A stretch of 64,000 nt of DNA from assembly GCA_013399895.1 (NCBI GenBank), contig VXBA01001196.1:8744-72743 (forward strand), written 5' to 3'. This document shows, piece by piece, positions 37,561 through 50,400 of the stretch. The notes beneath the pieces are model-generated. The model searched no databases. It was not told the DNA's origin and was given only the letters and a program-made list of their open reading frames with translations. The translations under genes and the position numbers were made by a program. Position 1 is the first letter of the stretch. Every line of letters begins with the position of its first letter. The stretch is from Serilophus lunatus. Its lineage: Eukaryota > Chordata > Aves > Passeriformes > Eurylaimidae.

Positions 37561-40500
37561 TCTCGCAGCGCTATTGCTAAATAGTAGTCAGCCCTAGTGG
37601 CCGAGTTTGGGGTTTTTCAAGAGAACAGACAAATAATATGCCAGCAGTGAATTTATTAGTCCGTTAATTAAACGACGAGGGCAGCAGCACACTGAGGTCC
37701 TAAGTGATCTCTTTTGTCAGAGGAGAAGCTGGGCAAGTTTTAAGAGCTGTTCTGTCTGCTTGCATCAATTTACTGCTCTACTTCACACTGTGTCTGCATG
37801 AACTGAAAGAGACTGTGATTGCTTCAGCTGCTTTATTTTTAGTTCTAATGTTTGTGTCATAAATTTATTTTCAACGAAGTAGGAAACAGCTTTAAAGCAC
37901 ATGTTAGTGGGCCACAGTAGTTTTCTTAAGTTTCGTTTCCTCAGTTTGTGTTTAATAGGGAACTTTCTAATGCCTAACACAGAAAGTAGTACAGGGAGGG
38001 GTGGCTGAAGATGCCGTTGCTCGTGCTGTGATACTGAAACGGTGTGTGCCGTGTTTCTTTGACTTGCAGTGCATGACATAGCTTGCTGCTCTTTTTTGTA
38101 AATAAAATGCTTAATTCCATTTGAAAATGAGCCTGTTTGATAATGACCTTTTAGGCTAACCTTCCAGGAAAAGCCGTAGATAGAAAGTGCCTCCCCCTCT
38201 CTGTATTTAGATAATATAATAATATAGCTGCTTTCTAAAATCCTGATGAAGAGGAGATCTATGGTGCCGGTTTACATGTGGAGTTTGAAGAGTAACTCAG
38301 ATACAGTCCTGATTAATAATTTGTCTTGATTGCTAGGTATCCAAAGATTCATTAAATTTGCAGTGGCAACATGTGTCATTAGTGCATCTCAGAGATGAGC
38401 ACTGGAGTCTGGGGGCATTTCTGAACAAAACTCCTGAATCCTTTGTAATCGGTTTCATCTGCGTAAACTTGTCCACAGGTAGACTTGGATGTCATATGGA
38501 GGAACAGAAATTACAGTTACTGCATTAACTTCATATTGGTCCTGACATGGCTCAAGGCAGTGAATCCAGTCGTAAAGTGCAGATGCACTTGTGACACTGT
38601 ATCACAAAGTGTGCGGGTGCTAATCTGCTCTTGTGGAAGCTGATGGCAGCACTGTCATGTAAACCGAGGGGGGACTGCCTCTCTGTTTTAACTGAGCTCT
38701 GAATTTCACCCTTGAAATATTTCTTGTTGCCTTTTCTTCCAAGTCAGAGGTTCCCAGCCTGGATGTGTCTGTGCCGTTAGCAGGGGGCTTCACTAAGTAG
38801 TTCATAATTCCCTGAGTTGCTGACATTCATACTGGATGCCGGTGGATGTTTGGACCCTATTCAGATTTTAGTCACTCAATGACTAAATCTGCTAGGGTCA
38901 AGCAAGCGTGGCAAGAGGATAGCTTTGTCTGTCCTTTTTGGTTCCCATATTAATCCAAACGTGAGCTGCATCTATGGAGTCTGCCTGGGGACCTCTGGCT
39001 GTTAAGGCCGTTGTGACAAAAATACCTTCCTTTCATGGCAGAAGAAATGCTATACACGTCTCCAGCTTATTGATTGGGTTAGCTCACAGTTATGAAAGAG
39101 GTTAAAATGACCGCACCTTGACAACTTTTAACAAAATTTAGGCAGAGCTGTTTTGTCTCTATGTAAATCATTAACAGCAACATTTTGAGTTTCCCTTGTT
39201 AAACAGTGATTAAATTTAATGTATCGTTTCATTCCGAGTAGAGCAGCTCTGCTGTGCACGTACACAAATGAATTGACTCTGTGTGTTTCATGGCCAGGCT
39301 GCTTGTGGATCATACATTTAAAAGGAGGATACTAGTGTGGGCTTTTTGTTTTAAATGGCGAAGGAAAACTGCAGTTTGTACTGGTGTTGCAGGGGTTTCT
39401 CCATTTCTCAGTTTCAAAAACAATTGTAGACTTCAGCATCAAGAATTTTGGTATTACTAATTGCTAGGCATGAGTTTTGTAAAGACTCCATAATGCTTCA
39501 TTTAATATTTTTTATGTTATGAAGGTGAATTTCAGACAATCAGTAGCATCAGCAGAAATTAGGATTTACTCTATAATCATGCAGCAGATGCTAAAATACA
39601 GAAATACACTTGTTTAAAAGCTGCTACCTTAGTGTCTTCATCTGTCCTTAGTTCATTAGGGAGAGCAGAGATAAGCTTCTCTGGGTGTCTTGGTTGCTTG
39701 CTTTTTTTTTACCATAATATGGCATAACAGGCTTGCATTGGTCATAAGTGGCACAGCAGCCTAAAGCCTAAAATGACAACTTACAGGATCACTTCTGTTC
39801 TGTTAGGAGTCTTGCAAAGAGCAGAGCATCTTCCTCTTTCGTTGAAGACACCTCCATCTCCCACAGAAGCTCGCAGTTTGTGGGTCCATCTCTGTCTGAG
39901 CACAGAAGAGCTTCCTCTGGAGTCTGGCAAATATGGGGAAAACCTTCATGTTAAATGGGAATGTATGAGGGCTTTCTTTAAGCAGGACTTTTATTTTCTG
40001 CACTTCAACTTCCCTCCCTATCTCACAGGGTCTTGTAGTACTAACAAATACATGCACACGTTAGCACACCTACTTTGGAGTGATTTACCTGCTGAATTGA
40101 GGTCACCCTGGAAGTCAGATAATGTGAAACATCAGTGATATTTACTTGCAGAACCTGGGAAAGCAACTCCCCAGGTACAGAGCAAGTTGCTCATCTCAAC
40201 TTCCTGAAACCTTTTTTTGTTATTTTCTGCCTACTCCACATAGTTAAGAAGGTTACTTTGTGAAACTGCACATCCAGATTTTAAAAAAAGGAAATAAACA
40301 ACCAAACCAATTTTTCTTGTGTTTAGGATTTTATTTCCTTGTCTCGAAAAGCCTGGAGGGCACTATTGTGCACAGAACATCCATGGGAATGTCTGTAGAA
40401 CACTGGTTACATTGTACTCTATCTCACTTTTTTTTCAGATGTTGCAAGATAAAGGTCATAAAGAGCCAACAGTGTAATTAATTTTGAAATAACATTGGAA

Positions 40501-40619
40501 AACAGCAATTTGTATATGTTTCCTCTGTTTTGTATTTATATGAGATTTCTTTATAATGTGCAGAGTAGTGGATGGCAAAGGGTGATGACTGCAGTTAGAA
40601 ATGTAGAGTAGCAATGTAG
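37561..40619. other. Likely intronic stretch, no exon recognised
   Basis: AT-rich sequence follows the CpG island. No exon, RNA gene or repeat family is recognised. An open frame at 39773-40138 (121 codons, plus) has no family resemblance and no convincing splice frame. Confidence 0.5.
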
Positions 40620-40895
40620 TAGAATCACAGAGTGGTTTGGGTTAAATGGGACCTTAAAGATCATCTCATTCCAACTCCCCTGCCATGGTCCACCTTACCC
40701 TAGACGAGGTTGCTCAAAGTCCTGTCCAACCTGGCCTTGAACATTTCCAGGGATGAGGTATCCATAGCTTCTCTGGGCAACCTGTTCCAGTGCCTCAGAA
40801 CCTTCACATAAAGTATTGCTTCCGATATCTAACCTAAACCTATCCTCTTTTAACTTAAAACTGTTGCCACTTGCTTTATCCTTGCGTGGTACTAA
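40620..40895 (-). mobile_element. CR1 LINE fragment (antisense)
   Basis: The plus strand begins with 'agaatcacagagtggtttgg', the reverse complement of a CR1 terminus, and continues through 'ggccttgaacatttccaggg', 'ggcaacctgttccagtgcct' and the 'aacctaaacctatcctc' block before similarity fades near 40895. It is a 5'-truncated 3' module with no coding capacity, inserted in the presumed first intron. Confidence 0.9.
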
Positions 40896-41426
40896 CTGTG
40901 AAGATTGCTGCCTTGACCACTTGCAAGACTGAAACTTCAATGCTTTTGTCATTGTCCTTCATGTTGTGTCCCTATTTGTGCCTGCACCTGTCCTGCAGAA
41001 TGCAGTCAACAATTCTTATGTGCCCACCTGAGACAAGGAGCTCCCTTGTGATGCGCTTTTCTGGCACCACTGTCAACATTAGCCCTATCTTCCTCTCAGT
41101 GTGGGTCTGAACTATTTCTTTCTGTATCAGTGGAGAAACATCACATTAAATAAAACTCTGGTAAAAGTGACAGAAGAACTGTGCTTACTATTGCGTAGGG
41201 TAAAAAGGCAATTTTTACTGTGTTTTACACCTCCATGTGAATATAACTGTTGAGCTAATATACTGTAAGAGATTTATATTTCCTGTCATGGCCAGTATCT
41301 CAGATTTGCTAAAGCTAAGATACTAATTGTAGGAGTAGGCTAAATGGTGAGATAAATGCAATGCAATCGAGTCCTGACAGCTGTTCTTTCTGAATTCCAG
41401 CTTTCCATTTCTCATATTTACTTCTT

Positions 41427-41428
<2 letters not shown>
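40896..41428. other. Likely intronic stretch, nothing recognised
   Basis: No exon is recognised. The first bases may contain further diverged CR1 sequence that I could not delimit. Confidence 0.45.

Positions 41429-41463
<35 letters not shown>
41429..41463. repeat. 35-base poly(T) tract
   Basis: This is the longest homopolymer in the window. It could be the poly(A) tail of a minus-strand retrocopy, but the bases at 41464 onward show no minus-strand AATAAA at the expected distance and no recognisable gene sequence. It is more simply a simple-sequence tract. Confidence 0.95.
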
Positions 41464-44400
41464 CCGTTCTTTCAGAAATCTCTTAGTCTGGTACCAGAGT
41501 AGAGGATGAAACAGAAGGCTTTGTAAAATCTCTTTCTTTTCTGGGCTGTCTAGAATACTCAGGATTTGTTTTGACTTTTGCCATCTCCCAGTGGTTTCCC
41601 ATTATTTTCTTTCCCATGGATATCATTTATATTTTTTTATCTTGCTCTTTTATGCCACTCTTGCCACTGTTAGACGGAATTGAACTTTCTCTTTCCTACT
41701 GTCACCTGCCTTAGTTCGTCATGTTCCCTTGGAATTAGAGATTCTTTTTTTTTTTGCAGGTTTTGCTCCTGTAAACTTACCTCTTGGTCAAAATGCTAGT
41801 CTTCATGGAATCATTTCACTGCTCCTCAGGAGGTAGCCCTACATTTTGCTAGGGCAGATTTTACTTACCACCCCATCTGGGCTGGCTGCACCAATTTCAC
41901 CAATTTCAGGATACTGCACTAGAGAAGGGGGGGATTAATTACAGTTTTGAGCACTCTCATTGGCACACCTTTAGATAATGCTGACCATTAAAGAAAATCA
42001 ATTCCCTAAACATTTATATTGAAGTCAGTTCAGTAAATACATGGCTGCTTTGTTTTAGTTAATTTTGCTGGAGAAGGGGTATATTGCTTTTTACCCAGTA
42101 ATACAGACCACATTGTGTGATTACGGTCAGAATTAATGGATTATTTATTTTTGGCTTTCAAAGAAACAAGAGCTCTTTGGAATATGTATTTATTTTTAAA
42201 CACCTGTCTTCGTGTAGACTTAGGTTGTCAGAGGCTTGAATTATCTTACAAGCATTTATGAAGATTCCTAACAATATTAATTTAGGCTAAAGAAGTACAT
42301 GTAGGAGACTCCATATTATTTATAGAGGCGCAAGGTGTGAACACGTTTACATGACCAGCTCCAAAAGCAGCCAGGAGGCCTGTGTCAGAGTTAGGGAAAT
42401 GCCTCACTTCTCCTGAATGACAATTCAGTGCCTTAACAAGTATTCCCCTGTGCCTGGCCTTTAGTTACTCCGTTAGCATCAGCAAACTCTTGATTTTCTG
42501 GCAACGACTGCATTCTGTATACTGCAGCTTTTTGTGTTGCTCTGGTCTTGTGATTTCCATGAAAATTGACAGTTTTCACACTTTAATGTTGCTTCTAAGA
42601 GATTGAAGGGCCTTTAGAAATCGTTTTTTCCATAGTGGGTTAAGCCAGCTCCCAGCATTAGAAACTGGGAATGGGAAACTTAAAACTTGTGTTTTAAAAC
42701 TTAAAATCTGTGTTTCCATCTTAAAATCTGTGTTTCCTGAAATTATGAATTAAGGATCTTTTAAAAATAGCTGCATTTCCAGCTAATAGAAATTAAACCT
42801 TTATTAATATATTAATCCTCTTAATTTTCCAGAGTTGTTAGTTTCCCAGGCTGCTAATCATTAAGTAAAAGATGTTGGGAATACTGTATTGTTGTCATAG
42901 TTTCAGCATGAGTGTCGCTGATGCGCCAGGGACTTAACCCATGCCAAGGAGTGAGTCACAAAGCTGTGTAGCAGGGCTGTGCTGCTATAGTGCCGACACA
43001 AAACATCTCATACCCGCTTTAGTCCCCTTGCACCAGAAACAATGTCTTTTCAGTTTCATTAATCCCCTAGATAACGAGCCGCCTCAAGTGTTGTGCATTT
43101 GTGCAGACTAGTTGTCATAATCACAGAAATAAGAAAATGGACTGAGAAGGTTTTCTCTGTTCATGTTACTTTGTTCTTACTATAGCTTCCAGATTCAGAG
43201 GATCTATGGGACAAAAAATTTAATTTGTTATTCCTGACCCTGTAAATTCTAATACTTGCATGTTAAGCTGTATTTTGTGTGTTCCTTGGGATGTGTTGAA
43301 TGTAAGAGAGTTGGCAGTCTCCTTGGACAGTTTCAGTTATGAAATGTGAGTTAGAAAGCTTCCTCTAGTATTCAGAAAATGATACGACACAGATTTTTGT
43401 TTTGTTTTTGTTTTGGAAGGTTTTTTACATCATTAAAGCACATAGGAAAGGTAAAAATTAAGTGGCACAGGCTGGCCTGAGGTACTTGCAGATTTGCAGT
43501 AGACAGACAGCATTTTCTGGTTTGGTTCTTTGCTCTCCAGTATCTTGTTTTATTAAAGCTGGTTGACCTGTGCACAAGTATTCGAGGTGGTCTGTGAGTT
43601 GTTCTGCCTCTCTCTCCATGTTGCTGTGTTGTATGCAAAGTGGAACAACTCAACAAGGTGTGATGGAGAGTCCCTCACCCAAGTAATCAGGAGCCAGGTA
43701 ATTAGGTAGATCTTGTACAGAAAACCCACATTCAAGGACATACTTGGCACAGGAAGGGCTGAGGATTAAACCTAGCTTTTATTACATTGAATTGCCAGGA
43801 CCACGGAAAACCCTGCAGTCTGGGGTCCTCCTTTTTACTTAAAGCCAGACAGATGTAAGCCTCGGTATTCCTGAAGCTGTTGTGTTGGCGTTTCTGTATC
43901 AAGTTCTTATTAGTGACTCCAAGGCTAGAGAAAATATGGTCTTTCTGAGCCATGTTGGTTTTGTGGTGCTAACAGTGAAAACTTTACTCAACAAAATAAA
44001 CAAGGTGCAAAGTCATCCCTCTAGCATGGACCTTGAGCAAGAAAATTACATTTTGTACTGTCAATGTTCTAAATATAGCCATAACAGAACAACAGCAAGT
44101 AGCAATCCAAAAGTACTTAATCAGATAAGTGTTACTTAACGTTTTTACCAAGGGTGACTAACAAGAAGTACAATTCTCTGTTTGCCGTGCTTGCTTTCCT
44201 TTCCTGTGTGTTGGGTTTTATTTATATAAATGCATGCTTATCTGATCAACCGTTACTGAGATTTTATTTTGGAGTTGAGCCAAAAGGGCAGAACTGTTCT
44301 TTTTCAAGGGTTAATGTTTTATTTGGTCGGTTGGGGTTAGTTTTGTTTGTTTGTTTTTTAAGACCACACAAATACATAGCGATTTAAAACAGAGAACATT

Positions 44401-47400
44401 AATGGTTAATAGTCAATGAGATGCTTTCTGAATTTTCAAGTGCCTGAGTATGAATGCACCATTGATGGTCAGCTGTTGCCATCTCTCAGGTTGTTCTTCC
44501 TAGTCTGCTGGTCTATGTTTTCTCTGAAAAGGTAGGGTTTTTTTCTGGGGGGGGGGCAAGATACTTCTTCTTGATATTTGTGTTGGGGAGATAGGGTGAT
44601 GATGGCTTGAGCAGGAGTTTTCCTCTGAGGCTGTCTGAAGGTGTCCATGCTGTAACGTACATAAGATCCCCCAGCTTCAGAATCATCTCGGTCAAAGCCG
44701 ACTTCTCCAGGTACATGAGAGGAAAGCTCTGTTTTATATTATTTAGGTTACTTTTGTTTTAGAAGCTTGTCTCTTCCTTTCTGCCCAACACATCCCACAG
44801 TAGGCATTCTCCAGTGCTCGACCTGGAGGTCTGTTGAGCACTATGGCAGCAGCTTTCTGAAGTAAGAGAAAATAAAACTAGTGAATTCTGTTCAAGACCC
44901 TTTAAAATACTCACCTTTTATTTTTCTTGCATAGAGTTATGTTGTGGCATTATAAAAAAATACTTTTTCCCTGCTTTGATAGGTTCCAAAAAGATAAATA
45001 AAAAATCCAAGTTATTTTACAATAAAACATAATATTTCTTTTTTTCATTTTTTCTTCCGTGCTTCAATGGCTTTTCTTTCTGCATTTTTCTTTTTATGTT
45101 TGAGGTTGGTATCTTGCAGCAAAAATACTACCTAGATAAATATATCAAGCATGGCATATCTGATCTTATTGTGCACAAGACATGTATTTCCCCTGCATTT
45201 TGTCTGAATTTGCCACGGAGGGAGTCTCCAAAATCAATAAACAGTTTCAGACAATTGGAAGACAAAAATGTTCTCCGTGCTTGTCTTCGATCTCTGCTCT
45301 TGTGACAGCACTTTATTTCTGAACATCACAACAATAGTTCAGGGTATTGACAAGTGAATATCTTGTTGCGAATCCAGATTCCTTCTGTTTCTTTTTGTGG
45401 TTTTGAGTTTGATTTTATTTCTCTGTTTTCTTTTGAATAACTTCTCATGGTACTTTTGGTACTAAGCCTATACTTTTATGGATACCAAATAAATTACTGC
45501 TGAGTTCCCTGGGGGTATAGCTCATGTTTCAGCATCAGCACAGTTTTCTCTACTCTAATGGGGCTCGTGGTGTTGCTCATGGTCATCCTGATGAATGCGC
45601 CCTGCTAGGACAGGGCTTTCTTGGGAAAGAGGCCAGCTTTGGCTTCTGCCCTGATTAAAATCTTAGTACTGTGACACCTTCAGGTGCTCCTGACTCTACA
45701 AATTCATTAAACACAGCTACAAATAGGTGAGATCATGTTGCTGAATTGCCAGTGTTGTAATTACCAGTTATTTATTTTGGTTGCTTTTAATTATCCATGT
45801 TTCTTTGCCTGTGCTAAACTGGAGAGTCACTTGTCACCTTAGCAACACAGAGCAACATTGTGTGCTAAAATAATGTTACGACATCAGACACGTGTAAACT
45901 TGCGGTTTTTGAGACCTGCGGTCTTTTTACTGTCTTGTTTTATGGCTCCTTAATGTCTGCAGCAGCAGCTTCATTCCTGGGTAGGGACTTGTTCAGGCGG
46001 GGACAAACTGGGACCATTTTCTGTCTTCAGTGAGTCCTTTCATTTACTCAGGGAAGCTATGGATTCTCTGGCACTGGGCTGTACATCATAGTAGACTTGC
46101 AAGAGACCAGGCCAACCTGGGGATGATGGAGAAAAACCAGAGTTTGTCAGGAAATCATTCTCCAAATCCATCAGGTCTTTTGTAAACCAGAAGATATTTT
46201 TACTCCTGTGTTTGTATTACTAAATCAAGGATTGCTATCTTCAAATCAAGTCTGTTATTCCTGACTATAATATGCTAATGTAAAATTACTTTTTATTAAA
46301 CCTAGCTTTTCCACTGTATCTGTGTGTGATGGATAAGAGAGTCCAGAATCAAACTTTAAATTTAAATAGAAAAGATTCACCTTTTACATCAGTAATTAAC
46401 AAGAACAGAATTTTATCTTAAATTCGGAGATTTGTGGATTTTCCAAATTACTGTGTATGTAGGAGAAGGATAAAAACTTATAATGCAGTTTTAAGTAATC
46501 GATTTAATTGGCCGTTTTTTTCTCTTCATCTCAAGTCTTGTAGATTTTAGCAACTTCGTAAAACTATCCAGAAAGAGACTACATAAGCACAGCCCTGGAA
46601 CTGTATGTTGATGATTCAACCATGTCATGGTGACAGTAAAGTTGCTTTTTCCCCTAACTTCTAAGCGAATAGTGTTGCTTGAATTCCTTGCCCCACTCTG
46701 AGACAGATTTGTGAGAAACAACAGAATACACTCCTAAATGAGCAGTTAGTTATTCTGCAACTAATACTTCCTCAGTTTTCAACTTCACAGGCATTAGGAA
46801 ACATTACTCTTCTAAAGAACATTGATTATAGTTTTCGCCAAGAATTCTTTCTAAAGAAGACAAATTGTGAATTTTGGAACATTTAAATATCAGCTGTTAT
46901 TTTATTTCTTTGCTTTTAGTAGTTCTGTTTCACAAATAATAAACAATGTCTCAGGGGATAGTAGCATTTCATGCCAAGATCAAAATACAGGGTCTTCCCG
47001 CTCCTGCTCAAATGTAGTTTCTTTCTAATTTTTTTAAGGTTTGCTATCCTCCAGCCTCATATAAGATAAATCAGGGATTTAATTTTTTTTAGAAGCTGTT
47101 TTTTTGTTTGTTTGTCTGGCCGTTTTGTTTTGTTGTGTTTTTCTACTTTTTTCTTAAAATTTATTTTTATTATATTTTTTTAAGGCCGATAGTGTAGTAT
47201 CATGCAAAATTACTAATTCAGGGAAACAGACTCAGTCTGTCTCCACAGTCTGTTGTACTCTGTTGGGACAGTGAGAGAATCTGCTTGCAGTTCCCAGAGA
47301 ACGAAGAGCAGCAAAAGCACTGGCTAATTGTTTAATGCAATATTGGAAAGAGGACTTTGATCAGCTGCTCTGAAGCAGCTTGAACTTACTTGACCTGTTT

Positions 47401-50400
47401 AGCATGGAGAAGACCAGGCATGGCTACACTCCCACAGCCTTAATATTCAGTTCTTCAGCTGAAGGGCCCTGTGCAGCTTGGTTTTTCTATGCTTCATTTG
47501 CCAGGCTGAGGTGTGCAACTCCCAAGCAGTTTGGCTGAAATCTTTGGGTCTGCTCCTGCATCAAACAGGTGTGAGAGACCAGCGTGGTCTTCAACTGGGG
47601 CAGATTAGTGAAATACATATGGATGCACACTGATCTTGTTGCTTAACTGGGAGTCAGGTTTATATTTTATGTTAAAATAACAAAAATTTTGTATCTCACT
47701 ATAAAAGGAAGTGGGCTAGTGTTAGTTAAAGATAGGTGAGTGCAGTCCCTATATTCTCCTGTATTCTTCTTCTGTGGTTACTTTTCTTTATTTACATGAT
47801 GGTAAACTTCAAGTTCCATCTTTCCACTACTATTTTATGGCTGAGGACCACTTGGGTGCTAACAACATATTGTTCGTACTGGTTAAGGATAAGGAAGTCA
47901 CTTGTTTCTGTTGTCACTTGCTCTTTTTGCAAGACCAGATATTGCTGTTTTTTTGAAAAGCCCGCTGATTGTCTTGCCATTGTGCTAGTCTTATTTAAAT
48001 GAGTACTGCTCATCTATATAGTTGTTGATTGTTTATGACTGTATATTATCAAATTAACTGTAGTTATTTTGGAATGAAATCTCTTTGCATTCAAGTGGTT
48101 AAATATCATACTTTCTCCTATTGAGATCTAGGTCTACTGAAAATATTTTACACATATAAAACTGCCTGAAGTATAAAACGTGTTTATACAGATACCATGG
48201 ATTTCTTGCCATAGAAAGCACCGTAAATTCCCCATGCTGCTTCATTTTCATAAGAGGTTACTTGGAAAGAAATACTGCTTGTGATGCATTGCCAATTATT
48301 TATATCCTAATTTGCTACCTGAGAATAATTTCAGATTTTTAAATTCAGTTTGATATTGAAGTGATAGGAAAAACTGGTCTTAAATTATTTCATACTTTAC
48401 AGTTTAGTTTTAATTTACCTGGGGAGAAACTGGCAACACTGACTTTTTTTTATTATTTTTTTTTGCTTGTGGGATGCTTAACTTAGTGTATATATGAAGA
48501 GTTTTTAGTCATTATTTTTTAATGTAAATTTCCACTTACCTGTATTGTTAAAGGACAAACAATTTGTTCTCTAAATAAAATATTAAGCAAGTGGTCTCTG
48601 TGTGCAAAACTTAGGTGCCAGATTTGAATAGGAGGCCACATACAATGCTCAGGAGGAGAGAGCTTTCTCCTCCATTTGAGAGGACATGCACATCAGCCTT
48701 CAGTACAGATCAACCCTTCAATGAGTGATCCAAACTACTGGAAAGGGGGAATATATTCTCTTGCTTCACTTTTAGAGATTATCTTTAGTACTTCAAACTT
48801 CTGGTTAATTGTGAAGAAATAATCTAGACTATGCATTTTCGTTTTTCTTTTTCTTTTTTTTTTTTTTTTTGAATGAGCAGATGGTAACAAATATGTCACG
48901 AGCATGAGGACTGAATTTTCCCTCCCAGCTTGGCCAGAAAGTGTAGGCAGAGTTACTTGAGAAAACATAACGTAGAAGCTCAGATTGCAAAGAAACCCCT
49001 CATGCCCCGTTTTACACCTGGCTATATCTGTACAACAGTATTCAAATATTTATAAATCTTTTCACAAGCATTGTTTATTTGAAGACAAAACCTCAAATCT
49101 GCATTAAGGTGCCTATACCAAGCATTATTTACTGCTAAAAGCTCAGAACTCCCTAGAGAGACTTCTCAAATTTCTATGCTGCTGCTTAATTTTACAGAGG
49201 AAACCACCACTGCAGGAGAAAAAAACCTGTAAATTGAGTGGCATTTAGTTAAGATATTAAAAATAGTATGATCTTATCTTCCAGCAACCAGGTAGTTTTT
49301 CTTACAAAATTGGAGGAATTGGACACTTCATATTCCTTTGTGCCTTCTAGGTGTCTGTTGATTTATTCCATAGCGCTTATCAAAGAAAAGATCTCAATTC
49401 TTCAGAATTAAATTATGTAGGCATACAGAGGTTCACACAGGAGCTATTTTGGAGACTTCTTAGTGTGATGTTTGTGAGTAGTACACGTGCTTGGGAAGGA
49501 TTAGGGTGTAGATGCCCATGGATAGCTCTGGTCCTTGCATACAGCTTGTCTCGACAGCAAGCCTCCTTACGGATGGGTAGCACAAGGGAGAACAAGCACA
49601 TGGCACTGGTTTGTTTTACTGATCATAAAAAGAAATAGATTCTTTTTTCATCCTGCTGATTTGGTAGGCTCTCTTGGCATTTAAAAGGAAATGTGTGACT
49701 ATTTTAGGAATCTTTGAAAATGGTACCATATCTATGAATTAATGTGTTCATATATCTCACTGAGCTGTGGATGGAAGACCCAAAACTGTGGTTTAGGCAA
49801 CATATGTGGATTAATATTGGAAATAAATGCTACTTTATAGGACCTTGCTTCTGGAGCCAGCATGTCCACTGTATCATAAAGCTGTGCTATCCCTTCCAGA
49901 ATTATTCTGCAATCTATTTACTTCAAACAGATTTTGCAGTCGTGGCTTGATTTATGAAGATAATGATGTGACAGATAATGTAAATTTATAGATTATAAAA
50001 TTTGGGAAACCAAGTGTTCCTCAATGAAACTCTCTTTATATAGGAGGGTGGTATTGTTGTGTTCCTCAAAATGCATACGAGGAAGATGAGGACTGAGGGT
50101 TATCATTTTTATTGCTGCACAGTAGGGTGCAGCCATGTCGACATCTGATGAATACTCAAAATTGCCTGAAATTTTATATTAGCTTGTGTAGCATAGTGAG
50201 TGTGTTTCTGTGGTTTGGCAATGGAGCCTGCAGATTTCACAAGTGGTGGAGTTTGGGTCTTCGTGTTTGGGGTTTTTTTTAAATTGTCAGAAAGCATGTG
50301 TAGGTTCCTGGGAGCTCAGAGTAAATAGATCTCACTTGGAGAAAGCACTTGGCAAAAATAGAACTGTCCCCTGACAGCAAAGTCCATTCCTCCTGGCTTT

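Noticed and set aside
41429..41463. Processed pseudogene tail on the minus strand
   Set aside because: No minus-strand AATAAA lies at the expected distance and no recognisable coding sequence precedes the tract.
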